DNA from: an uncultured Cellvibrio sp.
Lineage (GTDB): Bacteria > Pseudomonadota > Gammaproteobacteria > Pseudomonadales > Cellvibrionaceae
DNA length: 64,000 bases
Direction: 5' to 3'
Assembly (NCBI GenBank): GCA_946480695.1
Contig: CAMLKG010000007.1
Span: 92,829-156,828, forward strand
This document shows, one piece after another, positions 18,882 to 28,384 of this stretch. The translations under genes were made by a program, and so were the position numbers. The notes under the pieces are model-generated. The model searched no databases and had not been told where the DNA came from. It was given only the letters and a program-made list of their open reading frames with translations. Every line of letters begins with the position of its first letter. The first letter of the stretch is position 1.

Positions 18882-20195
18882 ATGCAGGTTTCACTTGAAA
18901 CAACATCTGGATTGGAACGCCGCCTGACCGTAGGCGTACCTGCTGAACAAGTTGAAAGCGAAGTTGAAAATCGCTTAAAGCAAGCAGCTCGCAACGTCAC
19001 CATTAAAGGCTTCCGCAAAGGTAAAGTGCCCCTGTCTGTTGTAAAGCAACGTTTCGGTGCCGGCATTCGTCAAGAGGTTGTTGGCGACGTAATTAGTCGT
19101 TCTTTCTACGCTGCAGTTCAAAAAGAAAATGTGAAGCCCGCAGGCCAGCCGTCTATCCAGCCCAAGCAATTAGCGGTAGGCAAGGACCTGGAATACGTGG
19201 CAACTTTTGAGGTTTACCCGAGTGTTACCCTAAGCGATGTATCTGCTTTTGAAATCACCCGTTATAAAGCAGAAGTTACGGAAGCAGATGTCGACAACAT
19301 GATTGAAGTATTGCGCAAGCACCAAGCCACGTGGTCTGTGGTTGATCGTGCGGCAGCAGATGGGGACCAGGTCGATATTAATTTTAACGGTACCAAAGAC
19401 GGCGTCGAGTTTGCAGGCGGCAAGGCAGAAAATCATAAATTGGTTTTAGGTTCCAATTCTATGATCCCCGGATTTGAAGAGGGTATCCTGGGCATGAAGG
19501 CCGGCGAACAAAAAACAATCCCGGTAACTTTCCCGGCAGACTATCAAGCGGAAGAACTCAGGGGCGCTGCTGTAGAATTCGCTATCACGGTAAATAGCGT
19601 ATCTGAGGCCCAGCTACCAGAACTTAAAAAAGAATTTTTCCAAAAATTTGGGGTTGATAAAGGTGGCGAAAAACAATTCCGTAAGGAAGTAAAAGCCAAT
19701 ATGGATCGCGAGCTGGCTAATGCGTTAAAAGCCAAGGTGAAAACTCAAGTAATGGATTCCCTTATTGCCTCCCATTCAACTGAAATACCAAAAGCGTTGG
19801 TAGCAAATGAAATTCAGGTTCTGCGCAATCAAATGTTGCAACGTTTCGGTGGCCAGCAACAAAATTTTGATGTGAAGTCTTTGCTTCCAGACACCATGTT
19901 CCAGGAAGAAGCAACTCGTCGCGTTACCCTCGGCCTGATTGTTGGTGAAATCGTTAAAGCCAACAAGCTCAAGCCTGATGCCAAACGAGTTCGCTCAATG
20001 ATTGAAGAAATCGCATCTACTTATCAGGAACCCAAGGAAGTCATTGAGTACTACAGCAATAACCAGGAGCTCATGGCGGGTGTTGAATCAGCAGTTCTTG
20101 AAGACCAGGTTGTAGATCACATTTTGAGCCAGGCTACAGTGACTGACGTAGAAACCAACTACGATGAGATCATTAAAGCAAACGCCCAACGTTAG
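18882..20195 (+). CDS. tig: Trigger factor, ribosome-associated chaperone and PPIase
   Basis: The usual length of 437 residues, with three domains. The N-terminal ribosome-binding domain carries the signature GFRKGKVPLSVV (residues about 44-55). A FKBP-type PPIase domain (about 155-245) has GDQVDINFNGTKDGVEFAGG and MIPGFEEGILGMKAGE. The C-terminal chaperone arms are helical. A GAGG Shine-Dalgarno lies 7-8 bases before the ATG. It begins the conserved tig-clpP-clpX-lon-hupB-ppiD order and handles nascent chains ahead of the proteases encoded downstream. Confidence 0.97.
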   Translation: MQVSLETTSGLERRLTVGVPAEQVESEVENRLKQAARNVTIKGFRKGKVPLSVVKQRFGAGIRQEVVGDVISRSFYAAVQKENVKPAGQPSIQPKQLAVGKDLEYVATFEVYPSVTLSDVSAFEITRYKAEVTEADVDNMIEVLRKHQATWSVVDRAAADGDQVDINFNGTKDGVEFAGGKAENHKLVLGSNSMIPGFEEGILGMKAGEQKTIPVTFPADYQAEELRGAAVEFAITVNSVSEAQLPELKKEFFQKFGVDKGGEKQFRKEVKANMDRELANALKAKVKTQVMDSLIASHSTEIPKALVANEIQVLRNQMLQRFGGQQQNFDVKSLLPDTMFQEEATRRVTLGLIVGEIVKANKLKPDAKRVRSMIEEIASTYQEPKEVIEYYSNNQELMAGVESAVLEDQVVDHILSQATVTDVETNYDEIIKANAQR

Positions 20196-20201
20196 TTGTT
20201 T

Positions 20202-20233
20202 AAAAAAGCCGCAGAATGAATATTTTGCGGCTT
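20202..20233 (-). terminator. Hairpin after tig with its T-tract on the opposite strand
   Basis: AAGCCGCA (20206-20213) pairs with TGCGGCTT (20226-20233). The + strand has no T-run after it. On the - strand the stem is followed by TTTTTT, so the best terminator geometry faces leftward, against the tig-clp operon. It may act as a 3'-end stabiliser for tig. Confidence 0.4.
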
Positions 20234-20259
20234 GCCCTTCCGTTAATGCCCCCCAAATA
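20231..20259 (+). promoter_or_regulatory. Sigma-32 (heat-shock) promoter-like sequence of clpP
   Basis: CTTGCCC (20231-20237), a 13-base spacer and CCCCAAATA (20251-20259) resemble the RpoH consensus CTTGAAA-N11-16-CCCCATNT. It lies 110 bases upstream of the clpP ATG. clpP is a sigma-32 gene in enterobacteria, which supports the reading. Confidence 0.6.
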
Positions 20260-20369
20260 CTCCCTTTAGACTGGCATATAATCCCATCACGGGTTAAGCT
20301 CTCTAGTACTAACACTTCACCGTCTCAAATTTGGCGACGCTATAAAGCCCGCTTAAGGACAAATGCACG

Positions 20370-21008
20370 ATGTCATACGAACAAATGAAATCTCACTTTT
20401 CTCCCATTAACAGCGGACTGGTTCCCATTGTTATCGAGCAAACCGCACGCGGGGAACGTTCCTTTGATATTTATTCCCGCCTCTTAAAAGAACGCGTTAT
20501 ATTTCTGGTTGGCCCAGTTGAAGATTATATGGCTAACCTGGTGGTAGCCCAGTTATTATTCCTCGAAGCCGAAAATCCGGATAAAGATATTCATCTTTAT
20601 ATCAACTCTCCTGGCGGATCCGTGACAGCGGGTATGTCAATATATGACACCATGCAATTTATCAAACCGGACGTCAGTACGATGTGTATCGGCCAGGCGT
20701 GTAGCATGGGGGCATTTTTATTAAATGCCGGTGCAAAAGATAAGCGTTTTTGTTTGCCGAATTCGCGGGTTATGATTCACCAGCCCAGCGGCGGAGCCCA
20801 AGGCCAGGCGTCGGATATTCACATCCAGGCACAGGAGATCTTGAAAATTCGCGCGAGATTAAACGAATTAATGGCATTTCATTCTGGCCAACCGATCGAA
20901 AAGATCGCGATTGATACAGAACGCGATAATTTTATGTCTGCTGACCAAGCGAAAGAATACGGTTTGATTGATGCGGTTATCGAAAAGCGGATTCAACCCG
21001 CCAAATAG
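20370..21008 (+). CDS. clpP: ATP-dependent Clp protease proteolytic subunit
   Basis: A 212-residue serine peptidase that forms a tetradecameric chamber loaded by ClpX. The catalytic triad is S112 in [10 protein letters not shown]137 in VMIHQPSGG and D186 in the [10 protein letters not shown] region. The N-terminal axial-loop segment ([20 protein letters not shown]) is conserved. An AAGGA Shine-Dalgarno lies about 9 bases before the ATG. clpX follows after 131 bases. Length and sequence are fully typical. Confidence 0.97.
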   Translation: MSYEQMKSHFSPINSGLVPIVIEQTARGERSFDIYSRLLKERVIFLVGPVEDYMANLVVAQLLFLEAENPDKDIHLYINSPGGSVTAGMSIYDTMQFIKPDVSTMCIGQACSMGAFLLNAGAKDKRFCLPNSRVMIHQPSGGAQGQASDIHIQAQEILKIRARLNELMAFHSGQPIEKIAIDTERDNFMSADQAKEYGLIDAVIEKRIQPAK

Positions 21009-21031
21009 TTCGTAGCTGACTGCTTTACCGC

Positions 21032-21103
21032 CAGGCCAAAGTGTAATGTTAAAAATAGCGTCAAATTCTGCTCTTTAAGCTTGAAATTTGTCTCTTTGGC
21101 CTG
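21032..21103 (+). repeat. Long-range inverted repeat between clpP and clpX
   Basis: CAGGCCAAAG (21032-21041) and CTTTGGCCTG (21094-21103) are perfect 10-base complements separated by 52 bases. They could close a long stem-loop in the clpPX mRNA just before the clpX ribosome binding site. No T-tract follows, so it is not a classical terminator. Confidence 0.5.
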
Positions 21104-21139
21104 ACAATTGTTATAGAAATTTTGATGGAGTGGGTCCCA

Positions 21140-22438
21140 ATGACTGATCACACTAATGACGCAAGTGATAAAAGCGGAAAATTGCTGTATTGCTCGTTTT
21201 GCGGCAAAAGTCAGCATGAGGTTCGCAAGCTCATTGCTGGACCGTCTGTTTTTATTTGCGATGAGTGTGTTGATTTGTGTAACGACATTATTCGCGAAGA
21301 AATTCAAGAAAGTACAACAGAGGGTAATTCGGACAAGCTTCCGAAGCCGCATGAAATATCGGCCATTCTTGATCAGTATGTAATAGGTCAGAAGCGTGCC
21401 AAAAAGGTTTTAGCCGTTGCTGTATATAATCATTACAAACGGTTACGCTTCGGTGATAAAGCGGGTAAGGATAAGGAGGCAGTAGAGTTAGGCAAAAGCA
21501 ATATCCTTCTCGTTGGCCCGACAGGTAGCGGTAAGACACTGTTGGCAGAGACGTTGGCCAGGCTATTGGATGTGCCATTCACTATTGCTGACGCCACCAC
21601 CCTTACGGAAGCAGGTTATGTAGGCGAAGACGTAGAAAACATCATTCAAAAGTTATTGCAAAAATGTGACTACGATGTCGAAAAAGCCCAGCAGGGTATC
21701 GTTTATATCGATGAAATAGATAAAATTTCCCGTAAGTCCGACAACCCTTCGATTACTCGAGATGTGTCGGGAGAGGGGGTACAACAGGCACTCTTGAAGT
21801 TAATTGAAGGAACCGTTGCATCCGTCCCGCCCCAAGGTGGACGCAAGCATCCGCAGCAGGAGTTCTTACAAGTTGACACATCAAATATTCTATTTATTTG
21901 CGGTGGTGCCTTTGCGGGATTGGATAAAGTTATTCGGGATCGGTCCGAGAAGGGGGGTATAGGTTTTGGTGCCGAAGTAAAAAGCAAGGATGAAAAGCGT
22001 AACTTTGGCGAAACCCTGCATGACCTCGAGCCTGAAGATTTGGTCCGGTATGGTCTGATTCCCGAGTTTGTAGGGCGTCTGCCAGTAATAGCGACATTGG
22101 ATGAATTGGATAAGGCTGCCCTGATTCAAATCCTGACCGAGCCCCGCAATGCCTTAACCAAGCAATATGCTCGTTTGTTTGAAATGGAAGGGGTGCAAAT
22201 TGATTTCAGGGTGGATGCCCTGGATGCTGTGGCGGAGCGTGCATTGGAGCGAAAAACGGGGGCCCGGGGCTTACGTTCTATCATGGAATCCGTACTCCTG
22301 GATACGATGTATAGAATTCCGGCTGAGGAGCACGTAGTTAAGGTGGTAGTAGATGAATCTGTTATAAAAGGTGAATCTGAGCCATTGCTTGTTTATGAAA
22401 CCGTGGAAAAGCAGCCAAAATTAGCTACTGACGATTAA
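21140..22438 (+). CDS. clpX: ClpX, ATP-dependent unfoldase of ClpXP
   Basis: A AAA+ unfoldase of 432 residues that recognises tagged substrates and feeds ClpP. The N-terminal zinc-binding domain has CSFCGKSQ and CDECVDLC. Walker A is GPTGSGKT, Walker B is [10 protein letters not shown], and the pore loop (GYVGEDV), sensor and IGF-type ClpP loop (KGGIGFGAE) are all visible. I start at the ATG at 21140 (MTDHTND), as in the family; the upstream in-frame codons at 21122 include the Shine-Dalgarno GGAG. A strong terminator follows. Confidence 0.97.
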   Translation: MTDHTNDASDKSGKLLYCSFCGKSQHEVRKLIAGPSVFICDECVDLCNDIIREEIQESTTEGNSDKLPKPHEISAILDQYVIGQKRAKKVLAVAVYNHYKRLRFGDKAGKDKEAVELGKSNILLVGPTGSGKTLLAETLARLLDVPFTIADATTLTEAGYVGEDVENIIQKLLQKCDYDVEKAQQGIVYIDEIDKISRKSDNPSITRDVSGEGVQQALLKLIEGTVASVPPQGGRKHPQQEFLQVDTSNILFICGGAFAGLDKVIRDRSEKGGIGFGAEVKSKDEKRNFGETLHDLEPEDLVRYGLIPEFVGRLPVIATLDELDKAALIQILTEPRNALTKQYARLFEMEGVQIDFRVDALDAVAERALERKTGARGLRSIMESVLLDTMYRIPAEEHVVKVVVDESVIKGESEPLLVYETVEKQPKLATDD

Positions 22439-22464
22439 AAACTGACATATAAAGTTTTAAACAA

Positions 22465-22497
22465 AAAGAGCGCAGTATTGCGCTCTTTTTGTTTTTT
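22465..22497 (+). terminator. Intrinsic terminator after clpX
   Basis: AGAGCGCA (22467-22474), loop GTAT and TGCGCTCT (22479-22486) are followed by TTTTGTTTTTT. This is a strong rho-independent terminator separating clpPX from lon. Confidence 0.9.
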
Positions 22498-22509
22498 CTA
22501 CGATGTAAA

Positions 22510-22539
22510 CTTGTAATTACTCCTTTTAGCCCCCAATCT
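22510..22539 (+). promoter_or_regulatory. Sigma-32 promoter-like sequence of lon
   Basis: CTTGTAA (22510-22516), a 14-base spacer and CCCCAATCT (22531-22539) fit the RpoH consensus well. It lies between the clpX terminator and the lon ATG (22584). lon is a classical heat-shock gene. Confidence 0.7.
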
Positions 22540-22583
22540 TGTTCTGTGGCATTTTATGGTTGCCAATTGAAAGAGAGGATCCA

Positions 22584-25004
22584 ATGGTCGCTGAAACCCT
22601 GCTCGAAACTCATATTACCGATATCCCCTTGCTGCCGTTGCGCGATGTTGTTGTATATCCGCATATGGTCACGCCATTGTTTGTTGGACGAGGCAAGTCT
22701 ATAGAAGCCCTTGAAAGGGCAATGGCTGCTGACAAACAGGTATTATTGGTAGCGCAAAAAAATCCCCAGCAAGATGAACCACAAGCAAATGACCTGTATG
22801 GAATTGGAACCATCGCAGCAATCCTTCAGTTGTTAAAATTACCTGATGGAACCGTTAAAGTTCTTATTGAAGGGAGAGAGCGTGCAAAAATTGAGTCCAT
22901 TGAAGACGCCGGCACTTTTTTCCGCGCTAGCGCAGAAGTAATTGATAGTTCCAATGTCGAGGGTGCCGAGGCTCGTGCACTGGTTGCTTCTGCTATTAGC
23001 CAGTTTGAACAATACGTTAATTTAAGTAAAAAAGTTCCGGTGGAAGTAATCACCTCGTTATCCGGTATCGACGAACCCGGTCGGCTTGCGGATACTATCG
23101 CCGCGCATATGTCGTTGGATCTTGCAAAAAAACAATCCATTTTGGAAATGGCAGATATTCATGAGCGCATCGAACTTCTTCTTGATTTGATGGATGCAGA
23201 AGTCGACTTGTTTCATGTCGAGAAAAAAATTCGTGGCCGCGTTAAAAAACAAATGGAAAAAAGCCAACGCGAATATTATTTAAATGAACAAATTAAAGCG
23301 ATTCAGAAAGAACTTGGTGAATTAGGTGAAGAAGTAAATGAAGTTGATGAGCTGGAGAAAAAAATTCTCGCTGCAGCTATGCCTAAAGATGCTGAAGAAA
23401 AAGCACGTACCGAACTTAATAAATTAAAGATGATGTCGCCAATGTCCGCCGAGGCTTCGGTTTTGCGGGCTTACATTGATTGGATGATCAAAGTACCCTG
23501 GAGTAAGCGCAGCAAGGTTCGCAATGACTTGGTGCGTGCGGAAGAGGTTTTAAATAAAGATCATTTTGGCCTGGAAGAAGTTAAAGAGCGGATTCTTGAA
23601 TATCTTGCCGTTCAGCAACGTGTAAAAAAAATCAAAGGTCCAATTTTGTGTCTCGTAGGCCCGCCGGGTGTAGGTAAAACCTCGCTTGGTGAATCCATAG
23701 CTCGGGCAACAAATCGTGAATTTGTACGCATGGCATTGGGGGGAGTTCGGGATGAGGCTGAAATCCGCGGGCATCGTCGAACCTATATTGGCTCCTTACC
23801 TGGCAAGCTGATCCAAAAAATGGCAAAAGTAGGGGTCAAAAATCCACTGTTTTTGCTTGATGAAATCGACAAAATGGGAATGGATAATCGCGGTGACCCG
23901 GCCTCTGCTCTCCTTGAGGTGCTGGATCCGGAACAAAACAGTCACTTTAACGACCATTACCTTGAAGTAGATTATGACTTGTCAGACGTAATGTTTGTAT
24001 GCACATCGAATTCGATGAATATTCCAGGGCCTTTATTGGATCGTATGGAGGTTATTCGGATTCCCGGTTATACCGAAGATGAGAAATTAAATATTGCGTT
24101 GCGCTATTTAATTCCTAAACAAATGAAAGCTAATGGTTTAAAAGAATCCGAGATCGAGGTTTCTAACGAAGCGATACGGGATATTATTCGTTACTATACT
24201 CGTGAAGCCGGTGTCCGGGGATTAGAGCGCGAAATTGCAAAAGTATGCCGTAAGGTAGTTACCCGCCACGTAAAAGGTAAGAGTAACAAGGCAGAAGTTA
24301 TCGGGGTGGAGTTACTGGAAGATCTTTTGGGTGTAAGGAAATTCGATTTTGGTAAGGCGGAAAGCAAAGATCAAATTGGGCAAGTCACCGGTTTAGCCTG
24401 GACCCAGGTGGGCGGTGAATTGTTAACCATTGAATCTTCAGCAATAGTCGGCAAAGGTCGGATTATCAAAACCGGTTCGCTCGGTGATGTGATGCAGGAA
24501 TCCATTCAGGCTGCTTTGACCGTGGTTCGCTCAAGGGGCCAAGCCCTTGGGATCGCCCCGGACCACCATGAAAAGGTTGATGTGCATATCCACGTTCCGG
24601 AAGGTGCTACCCCCAAAGATGGCCCAAGCGCCGGTATTGCCATGTGTACTGCCCTGGTTTCTGTATTAACAGGGATACCCGTAAAGGCCGATGTGGCGAT
24701 GACAGGAGAAATTACATTGCGCGGGGAAGTCCTCCGCATTGGTGGATTGAAAGAAAAGCTACTGGCCGCACATCGAGGAGGAATCCAAACTGTTATCATT
24801 CCGGCCGACAATGAGCGTGATTTAAAGGAAATTCCTGCAAATATTAAAGAAGACCTGGTAATTAAACCTGTCAAATGGATCGATGAGGTATTGGATATTG
24901 CCCTGCAATATCATCCTAAACCGCTCAGTGATGAAGAGTATCGAGCACTGGAAAAAGCCGCACAAAAAGCGCCTGAGCCAGATAATCGCCTGAACACCCA
25001 TTAA
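22584..25004 (+). CDS. lon: Lon ATP-dependent protease
   Basis: 806 residues: an N-terminal LAN substrate domain (PLLPLRDVVVYPHM onward), a helical linker and a AAA+ module with Walker A GPPGVGKTS and LFLLDEIDKMG. A C-terminal Ser-Lys protease domain follows, with S682 in PKDGPSAGIA and the lysine in GGLKEKLLAA. The start is the ATG at 22584 (MVAETLLETHITDIP) preceded by GAGAGGAT; an ORF extension upstream to 22539 crosses the promoter and is rejected. It degrades misfolded and regulatory proteins. The length is close to E. coli Lon (784). Confidence 0.97.
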   Translation: MVAETLLETHITDIPLLPLRDVVVYPHMVTPLFVGRGKSIEALERAMAADKQVLLVAQKNPQQDEPQANDLYGIGTIAAILQLLKLPDGTVKVLIEGRERAKIESIEDAGTFFRASAEVIDSSNVEGAEARALVASAISQFEQYVNLSKKVPVEVITSLSGIDEPGRLADTIAAHMSLDLAKKQSILEMADIHERIELLLDLMDAEVDLFHVEKKIRGRVKKQMEKSQREYYLNEQIKAIQKELGELGEEVNEVDELEKKILAAAMPKDAEEKARTELNKLKMMSPMSAEASVLRAYIDWMIKVPWSKRSKVRNDLVRAEEVLNKDHFGLEEVKERILEYLAVQQRVKKIKGPILCLVGPPGVGKTSLGESIARATNREFVRMALGGVRDEAEIRGHRRTYIGSLPGKLIQKMAKVGVKNPLFLLDEIDKMGMDNRGDPASALLEVLDPEQNSHFNDHYLEVDYDLSDVMFVCTSNSMNIPGPLLDRMEVIRIPGYTEDEKLNIALRYLIPKQMKANGLKESEIEVSNEAIRDIIRYYTREAGVRGLEREIAKVCRKVVTRHVKGKSNKAEVIGVELLEDLLGVRKFDFGKAESKDQIGQVTGLAWTQVGGELLTIESSAIVGKGRIIKTGSLGDVMQESIQAALTVVRSRGQALGIAPDHHEKVDVHIHVPEGATPKDGPSAGIAMCTALVSVLTGIPVKADVAMTGEITLRGEVLRIGGLKEKLLAAHRGGIQTVIIPADNERDLKEIPANIKEDLVIKPVKWIDEVLDIALQYHPKPLSDEEYRALEKAAQKAPEPDNRLNTH

Positions 25005-25016
25005 TGGGTGTTCTTT
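24992..25016 (+). terminator. Palindromic terminator overlapping the lon stop codon
   Basis: GAACACCCAT and ATGGGTGTTC form a perfect palindrome (24992-25013), with the lon TAA at its centre (25002-25004) and TTTC after it. The hairpin occupies the last codons of lon. The T-tract is short. Confidence 0.65.
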
Positions 25017-25084
25017 CAAACCCGGGAATTTGGTTGATTTATAGCCGGCTGGGGTGTGGTTTTGTGTAAAGCCATAAGCTTCCC

Positions 25085-25113
25085 TTGACCCTCTCGGGCA
25101 CTGTTGGTATAAA
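25085..25113 (+). promoter_or_regulatory. Sigma-70 promoter of hupB
   Basis: TTGACC (25085-25090), a 17-base spacer and TATAAA (25108-25113) are a near-consensus promoter 90 bases before the hupB start. This fits an abundant nucleoid protein. Confidence 0.75.
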
Positions 25114-25203
25114 TCGCAATTCATTTGCTGTGCAGCCAATTAAATTATCGCGACATTAATTTGCGCTGTATTTTTAGAAACAAATAATCAAAAGGGGTTA
25201 AGT

Positions 25204-25476
25204 GTGAACAAAACTGAGCTGATTGAAGCCATTGCCGCATCGGCAGATATTCCTAAAGCGGCTGCTGGGCGTGCATTGGATGCAGTAGTAGAAAGCATCA
25301 CTGGTGCCCTGAAGAATGGCGATTCTGTAGTTTTGGTAGGCTTTGGTACATTCGCGGTGAAAGAAAGGGCAGCTCGTACCGGCCGTAACCCTCAAACGGG
25401 ACAAGAAATTAAAATTGCTGCAGCTAAAGTTCCCGGTTTTAAGCCAGGTAAAGCTCTTAAAGATGCAGTTAACTAA
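25204..25476 (+). CDS. hupB: DNA-binding protein HU-beta
   Basis: A nucleoid protein of 90 residues. [22 protein letters not shown] is the HU dimerisation helix region, and the DNA-binding beta-arm signature [21 protein letters not shown] is complete. Translation starts at a GTG (25204) preceded by AGGGG. It has its own near-consensus promoter and terminator. It binds bent DNA as a dimer. The position between lon and ppiD is the standard gammaproteobacterial order. Confidence 0.97.
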   Translation: MNKTELIEAIAASADIPKAAAGRALDAVVESITGALKNGDSVVLVGFGTFAVKERAARTGRNPQTGQEIKIAAAKVPGFKPGKALKDAVN

Positions 25477-25514
25477 GTAATAAGTTCCGACGCACCTTGA
25501 ATTGGAACAGGCAA

Positions 25515-25540
25515 AAGGCGCATTTCGGTGCGCCTTTTTC
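25515..25540 (+). terminator. Intrinsic terminator of hupB
   Basis: AAGGCGCA (25515-25522) and TGCGCCTT (25529-25536) form a stem with a 6-base loop, followed by TTTC. It lies 40 bases after the hupB stop. Confidence 0.85.
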
Positions 25541-25659
25541 TTAACGATCAAGGTAGATTGATCTAATTATAAAAAGATCAAATGCTAGAAAAAATAATTA
25601 AACCAAATCTCATTTGTGCGAGCAACAGCGCAAAATGTTTTCCCTGCTAGGAGTTTAAA

Positions 25660-27525
25660 ATGCTGCAACACCTCAGAGACAATTCAAGAGGCGTGATCTC
25701 TTTTATTTTGATCGGCTTTTTGGTGATAATTTTCGCCCTGACTGGTGTTGAAGCACTATTTAACTGGGATACATCGGCGAACCAGGCAGCTAAAGTGAAT
25801 GGAGAAGCGGTCACAGAAATGGATGTTGCCCGTGCGATCAATATCCAGAAGCAACAGATGCTGAATACATATGGCGATCAGGTTCCGGCGGAATTCCTCA
25901 GTGACGAATACCTGCGTAAACCGGTACTTGAGAGTTTGGTTCAACGGAAAGTTTTGTTCCAGGCAGCAGAAAATAATGGCATGACCGTAGGTGGGGCTTA
26001 TTTGCATGAGCAAATTGCCGGCACCCAACAATTCAAAAACGAAGCCGGTACTTTTGATAACAACCGTTACCAGCAGGCACTCCGTAACATGGGTTACACC
26101 CATGGCACTTATACCAAGCTTTTATCTGAAGAGCTTGTGATCAATCAACTACAAACGGGTGTAACATCGACAGCATTTGCAACTCCTGCTCAACTGGATG
26201 ATGTGGTGGCGTTAAGCTTCCAATCCCGGGATATTTCATACGTAGTCCTTCCTTCAGCAAAGATTCGTGAATCCATCACTCTGGAAGATACAGAGATCCA
26301 ATCCTATTACGATGCAAATCAGCAATCCTTTACTAGCGAAGAGCAAATTGCTGTTGATTATATCAATCTCAGCGTTGGTGATTTAGCGAAGGACGTTTCA
26401 ATCAGTGAGGATCAGGTTCGCAAACAATATGAGCAAAATTTGTCCTCTTTTGTAGCAACGCCGGAGCGCCAAGCGGCGCATATTTTGATTGAAAATAATG
26501 ATGCAGACAAAATCAGGTTAATTTCGGAGAAGCTTGCTGCTGGCGAGGATTTTGCGAAACTCGCACAGGAATACTCTGATGATTTGGGAAGTAAAGAGCA
26601 GGGGGGGGACCTGGGCTTTACTAAAGGCGATGCATTCCCTGCTGAATTTGAAGCTGCCCTGGGTGCTTTAAAGGTAAGTGAGGTTTCTCCTGCGGTAAAA
26701 ACAGATGCGGGCACTCATTTTATTAAATTGCTTGCCGAGAAAGGTTCAGAGCCGCCTGTATTCGAAGAGCAAAAAGCAAGCATAGAAGAGCAATTGAAAC
26801 GCGCCGAAGCTGAGACGATGTTTGTCGCCCAACTGGAAAAATTACGCGATCTTTCTTACAACGCTGAAAACCTGGCAGATGTTGCCCAGGAGTTGGGTGT
26901 AAAAGTGCAAAATTCCGGCTTGTTTGAGCGCAATAAGGGCAAGGATCTGATGGCGAATCCAAAAGTCGTAAGCGCAGCTTTCGCCCCTGAAGTTGTGCAA
27001 GATGGAAACAGCAGTGATGTGATTGAGATCGATTCAAGCAATGTTGTTGTTTTAAAGAAAACTGACTATAAGCCAGCTCAGGTTAAACCTATTGCCGAAG
27101 TGCGTGAACAAATCATTAATATTCTTAAAGATCAAAAAGCCCGTACGATGCTTAGCGAGCAGGGCGCCAAAATGATTGCAGATTTGAGAGCTGGCGCTAA
27201 ATTTGAAGAATTGAGCAAGGCAAATTCTATTGAATTCAAACAAGTAAAAGGGGCTACCAGGAACCACGTTGATATAGATGCAGATGTATTGCGTTATGCT
27301 TTCAGCATGGGCAAACCCCAGGCGAACACTTCCAACTATGGCAGCGTAATGACAAGTGCGGGAGATTTAGCCATTGTTGCGTTGGAGGCGGTAACGCCAG
27401 GCAGTTATGAAAAAGTAACCCCTGAGCAAAAGACAGCAATTGTTGCGCAATTGGGGAATATTTATGGCCGCAATGATTTCAGCAGTTATCAAAAATTCCT
27501 GAAAGATGCGGCCGACATAGAATAA
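25660..27525 (+). CDS. ppiD: Periplasmic folding chaperone PpiD (SurA-like, parvulin domain)
   Basis: 621 residues, membrane-anchored by an N-terminal helix (VISFILIGFLVIIFALTGV) with the bulk in the periplasm. A SurA-N-like chaperone region (about 35-230) is followed by one parvulin domain (about 265-365) with AAHILIENND, AQEYSDD, GGDLGFTKGD and DAGTHFIKL. PpiD sits at the Sec translocon and helps exported proteins fold. An AGGAG Shine-Dalgarno lies before the ATG. The length matches E. coli PpiD (623). Confidence 0.93.
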   Translation: MLQHLRDNSRGVISFILIGFLVIIFALTGVEALFNWDTSANQAAKVNGEAVTEMDVARAINIQKQQMLNTYGDQVPAEFLSDEYLRKPVLESLVQRKVLFQAAENNGMTVGGAYLHEQIAGTQQFKNEAGTFDNNRYQQALRNMGYTHGTYTKLLSEELVINQLQTGVTSTAFATPAQLDDVVALSFQSRDISYVVLPSAKIRESITLEDTEIQSYYDANQQSFTSEEQIAVDYINLSVGDLAKDVSISEDQVRKQYEQNLSSFVATPERQAAHILIENNDADKIRLISEKLAAGEDFAKLAQEYSDDLGSKEQGGDLGFTKGDAFPAEFEAALGALKVSEVSPAVKTDAGTHFIKLLAEKGSEPPVFEEQKASIEEQLKRAEAETMFVAQLEKLRDLSYNAENLADVAQELGVKVQNSGLFERNKGKDLMANPKVVSAAFAPEVVQDGNSSDVIEIDSSNVVVLKKTDYKPAQVKPIAEVREQIINILKDQKARTMLSEQGAKMIADLRAGAKFEELSKANSIEFKQVKGATRNHVDIDADVLRYAFSMGKPQANTSNYGSVMTSAGDLAIVALEAVTPGSYEKVTPEQKTAIVAQLGNIYGRNDFSSYQKFLKDAADIE

Positions 27526-27547
27526 GCTAACAGTTGTAAATGATTAG

Positions 27548-27576
27548 AGGGGCCCGACGAGATAAATGAGGCCCCT
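27548..27576. terminator. Bidirectional terminator between ppiD and the hydrolase gene
   Basis: AGGGGCC (27548-27554) pairs with GGCCCCT (27570-27576). It lies between two convergent genes, 22 bases after the ppiD stop. Downstream sequence is T-rich on the + side and weaker on the - side. Confidence 0.6.
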
Positions 27577-27611
27577 TTAATTTGCTTCTCTATTTTTTTA
27601 ACCTGTTCTTC

Positions 27612-28364
27612 CTAATAGAGTACTCGCCTAAACATCCCTATCGCCATCTGATAGCCCAGCAACTGTAGCTCCGCATCATATCTGTCCCCTTCATCGCGCA
27701 TAAAAGCATGTACTCCGTTGAATTCATGCCATGTAAAATTTACTGCTTTCTCCACCAGGGTTTTATAAACCAACGCACGTCCTTCCGGCGGGATGTGGGG
27801 ATCTTGCTTTCCCCAAATCATTTGTAACTCACCTTTAATTTCACCTGTGCGGGCAAGGCTTTCATTTCCTGGATTGGAGGGAGTCAAGCCGGAGTGGATA
27901 TCGGTAGCATAGAAACAACTGGTGGCGGAAATCCCCGGATTAATTGCGGCTCGATATGCAAGCCCACCGCCCAGGCAAAACCCCATGGCACCGATTTTTC
28001 CAGAGCAATACTCCAGTGTTCGCACATAATCGATGATAGTTTGTGTATCCGAATCATGGGCTTCCAGATATTTGGCGACTTTATCGGCATTGCCTTTATC
28101 GCGCCCGGCATCGTCGTAACCGAGCACAGTACCGATTGGATTTAATTCATGGAAAACTTCTGGCACTATCACAACAAAACCGTGACCGGCCATCATTTGC
28201 GCGCTCCTGCGAATGGGTGAGGTTTGCTGGAATATTTCCGAGTAAAGGATAATTGCAGGAAACTTTTTCCCCGTTGTTTCATGGGTATCTTTAGGGCGAT
28301 AAACATAACACCGCATTGTGCCGGTAGGTGTTTCCAAATCAATTTGATGATTTTGAATTAGCAT
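27612..28364 (-). CDS. Dienelactone hydrolase family protein
   Basis: An alpha/beta hydrolase of 250 residues with the DLH Cys-Asp-His triad: nucleophile C130 in MGFCLGGG, Asp in GKQDPHIP and His in GVHAFMRDEG. Known DLH enzymes open dienelactones in chloroaromatic degradation, but most chromosomal homologues have uncertain substrates and none of that pathway is nearby. There is no signal peptide. An AGGAAAG Shine-Dalgarno precedes the ATG. The upstream pabB gene ends 20 bases before it, so the two are probably one operon. Confidence 0.88.
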   Translation of the reverse strand: MLIQNHQIDLETPTGTMRCYVYRPKDTHETTGKKFPAIILYSEIFQQTSPIRRSAQMMAGHGFVVIVPEVFHELNPIGTVLGYDDAGRDKGNADKVAKYLEAHDSDTQTIIDYVRTLEYCSGKIGAMGFCLGGGLAYRAAINPGISATSCFYATDIHSGLTPSNPGNESLARTGEIKGELQMIWGKQDPHIPPEGRALVYKTLVEKAVNFTWHEFNGVHAFMRDEGDRYDAELQLLGYQMAIGMFRRVLY

Positions 28365-28384
28365 CGTCTTTCCTCAATTAATAT

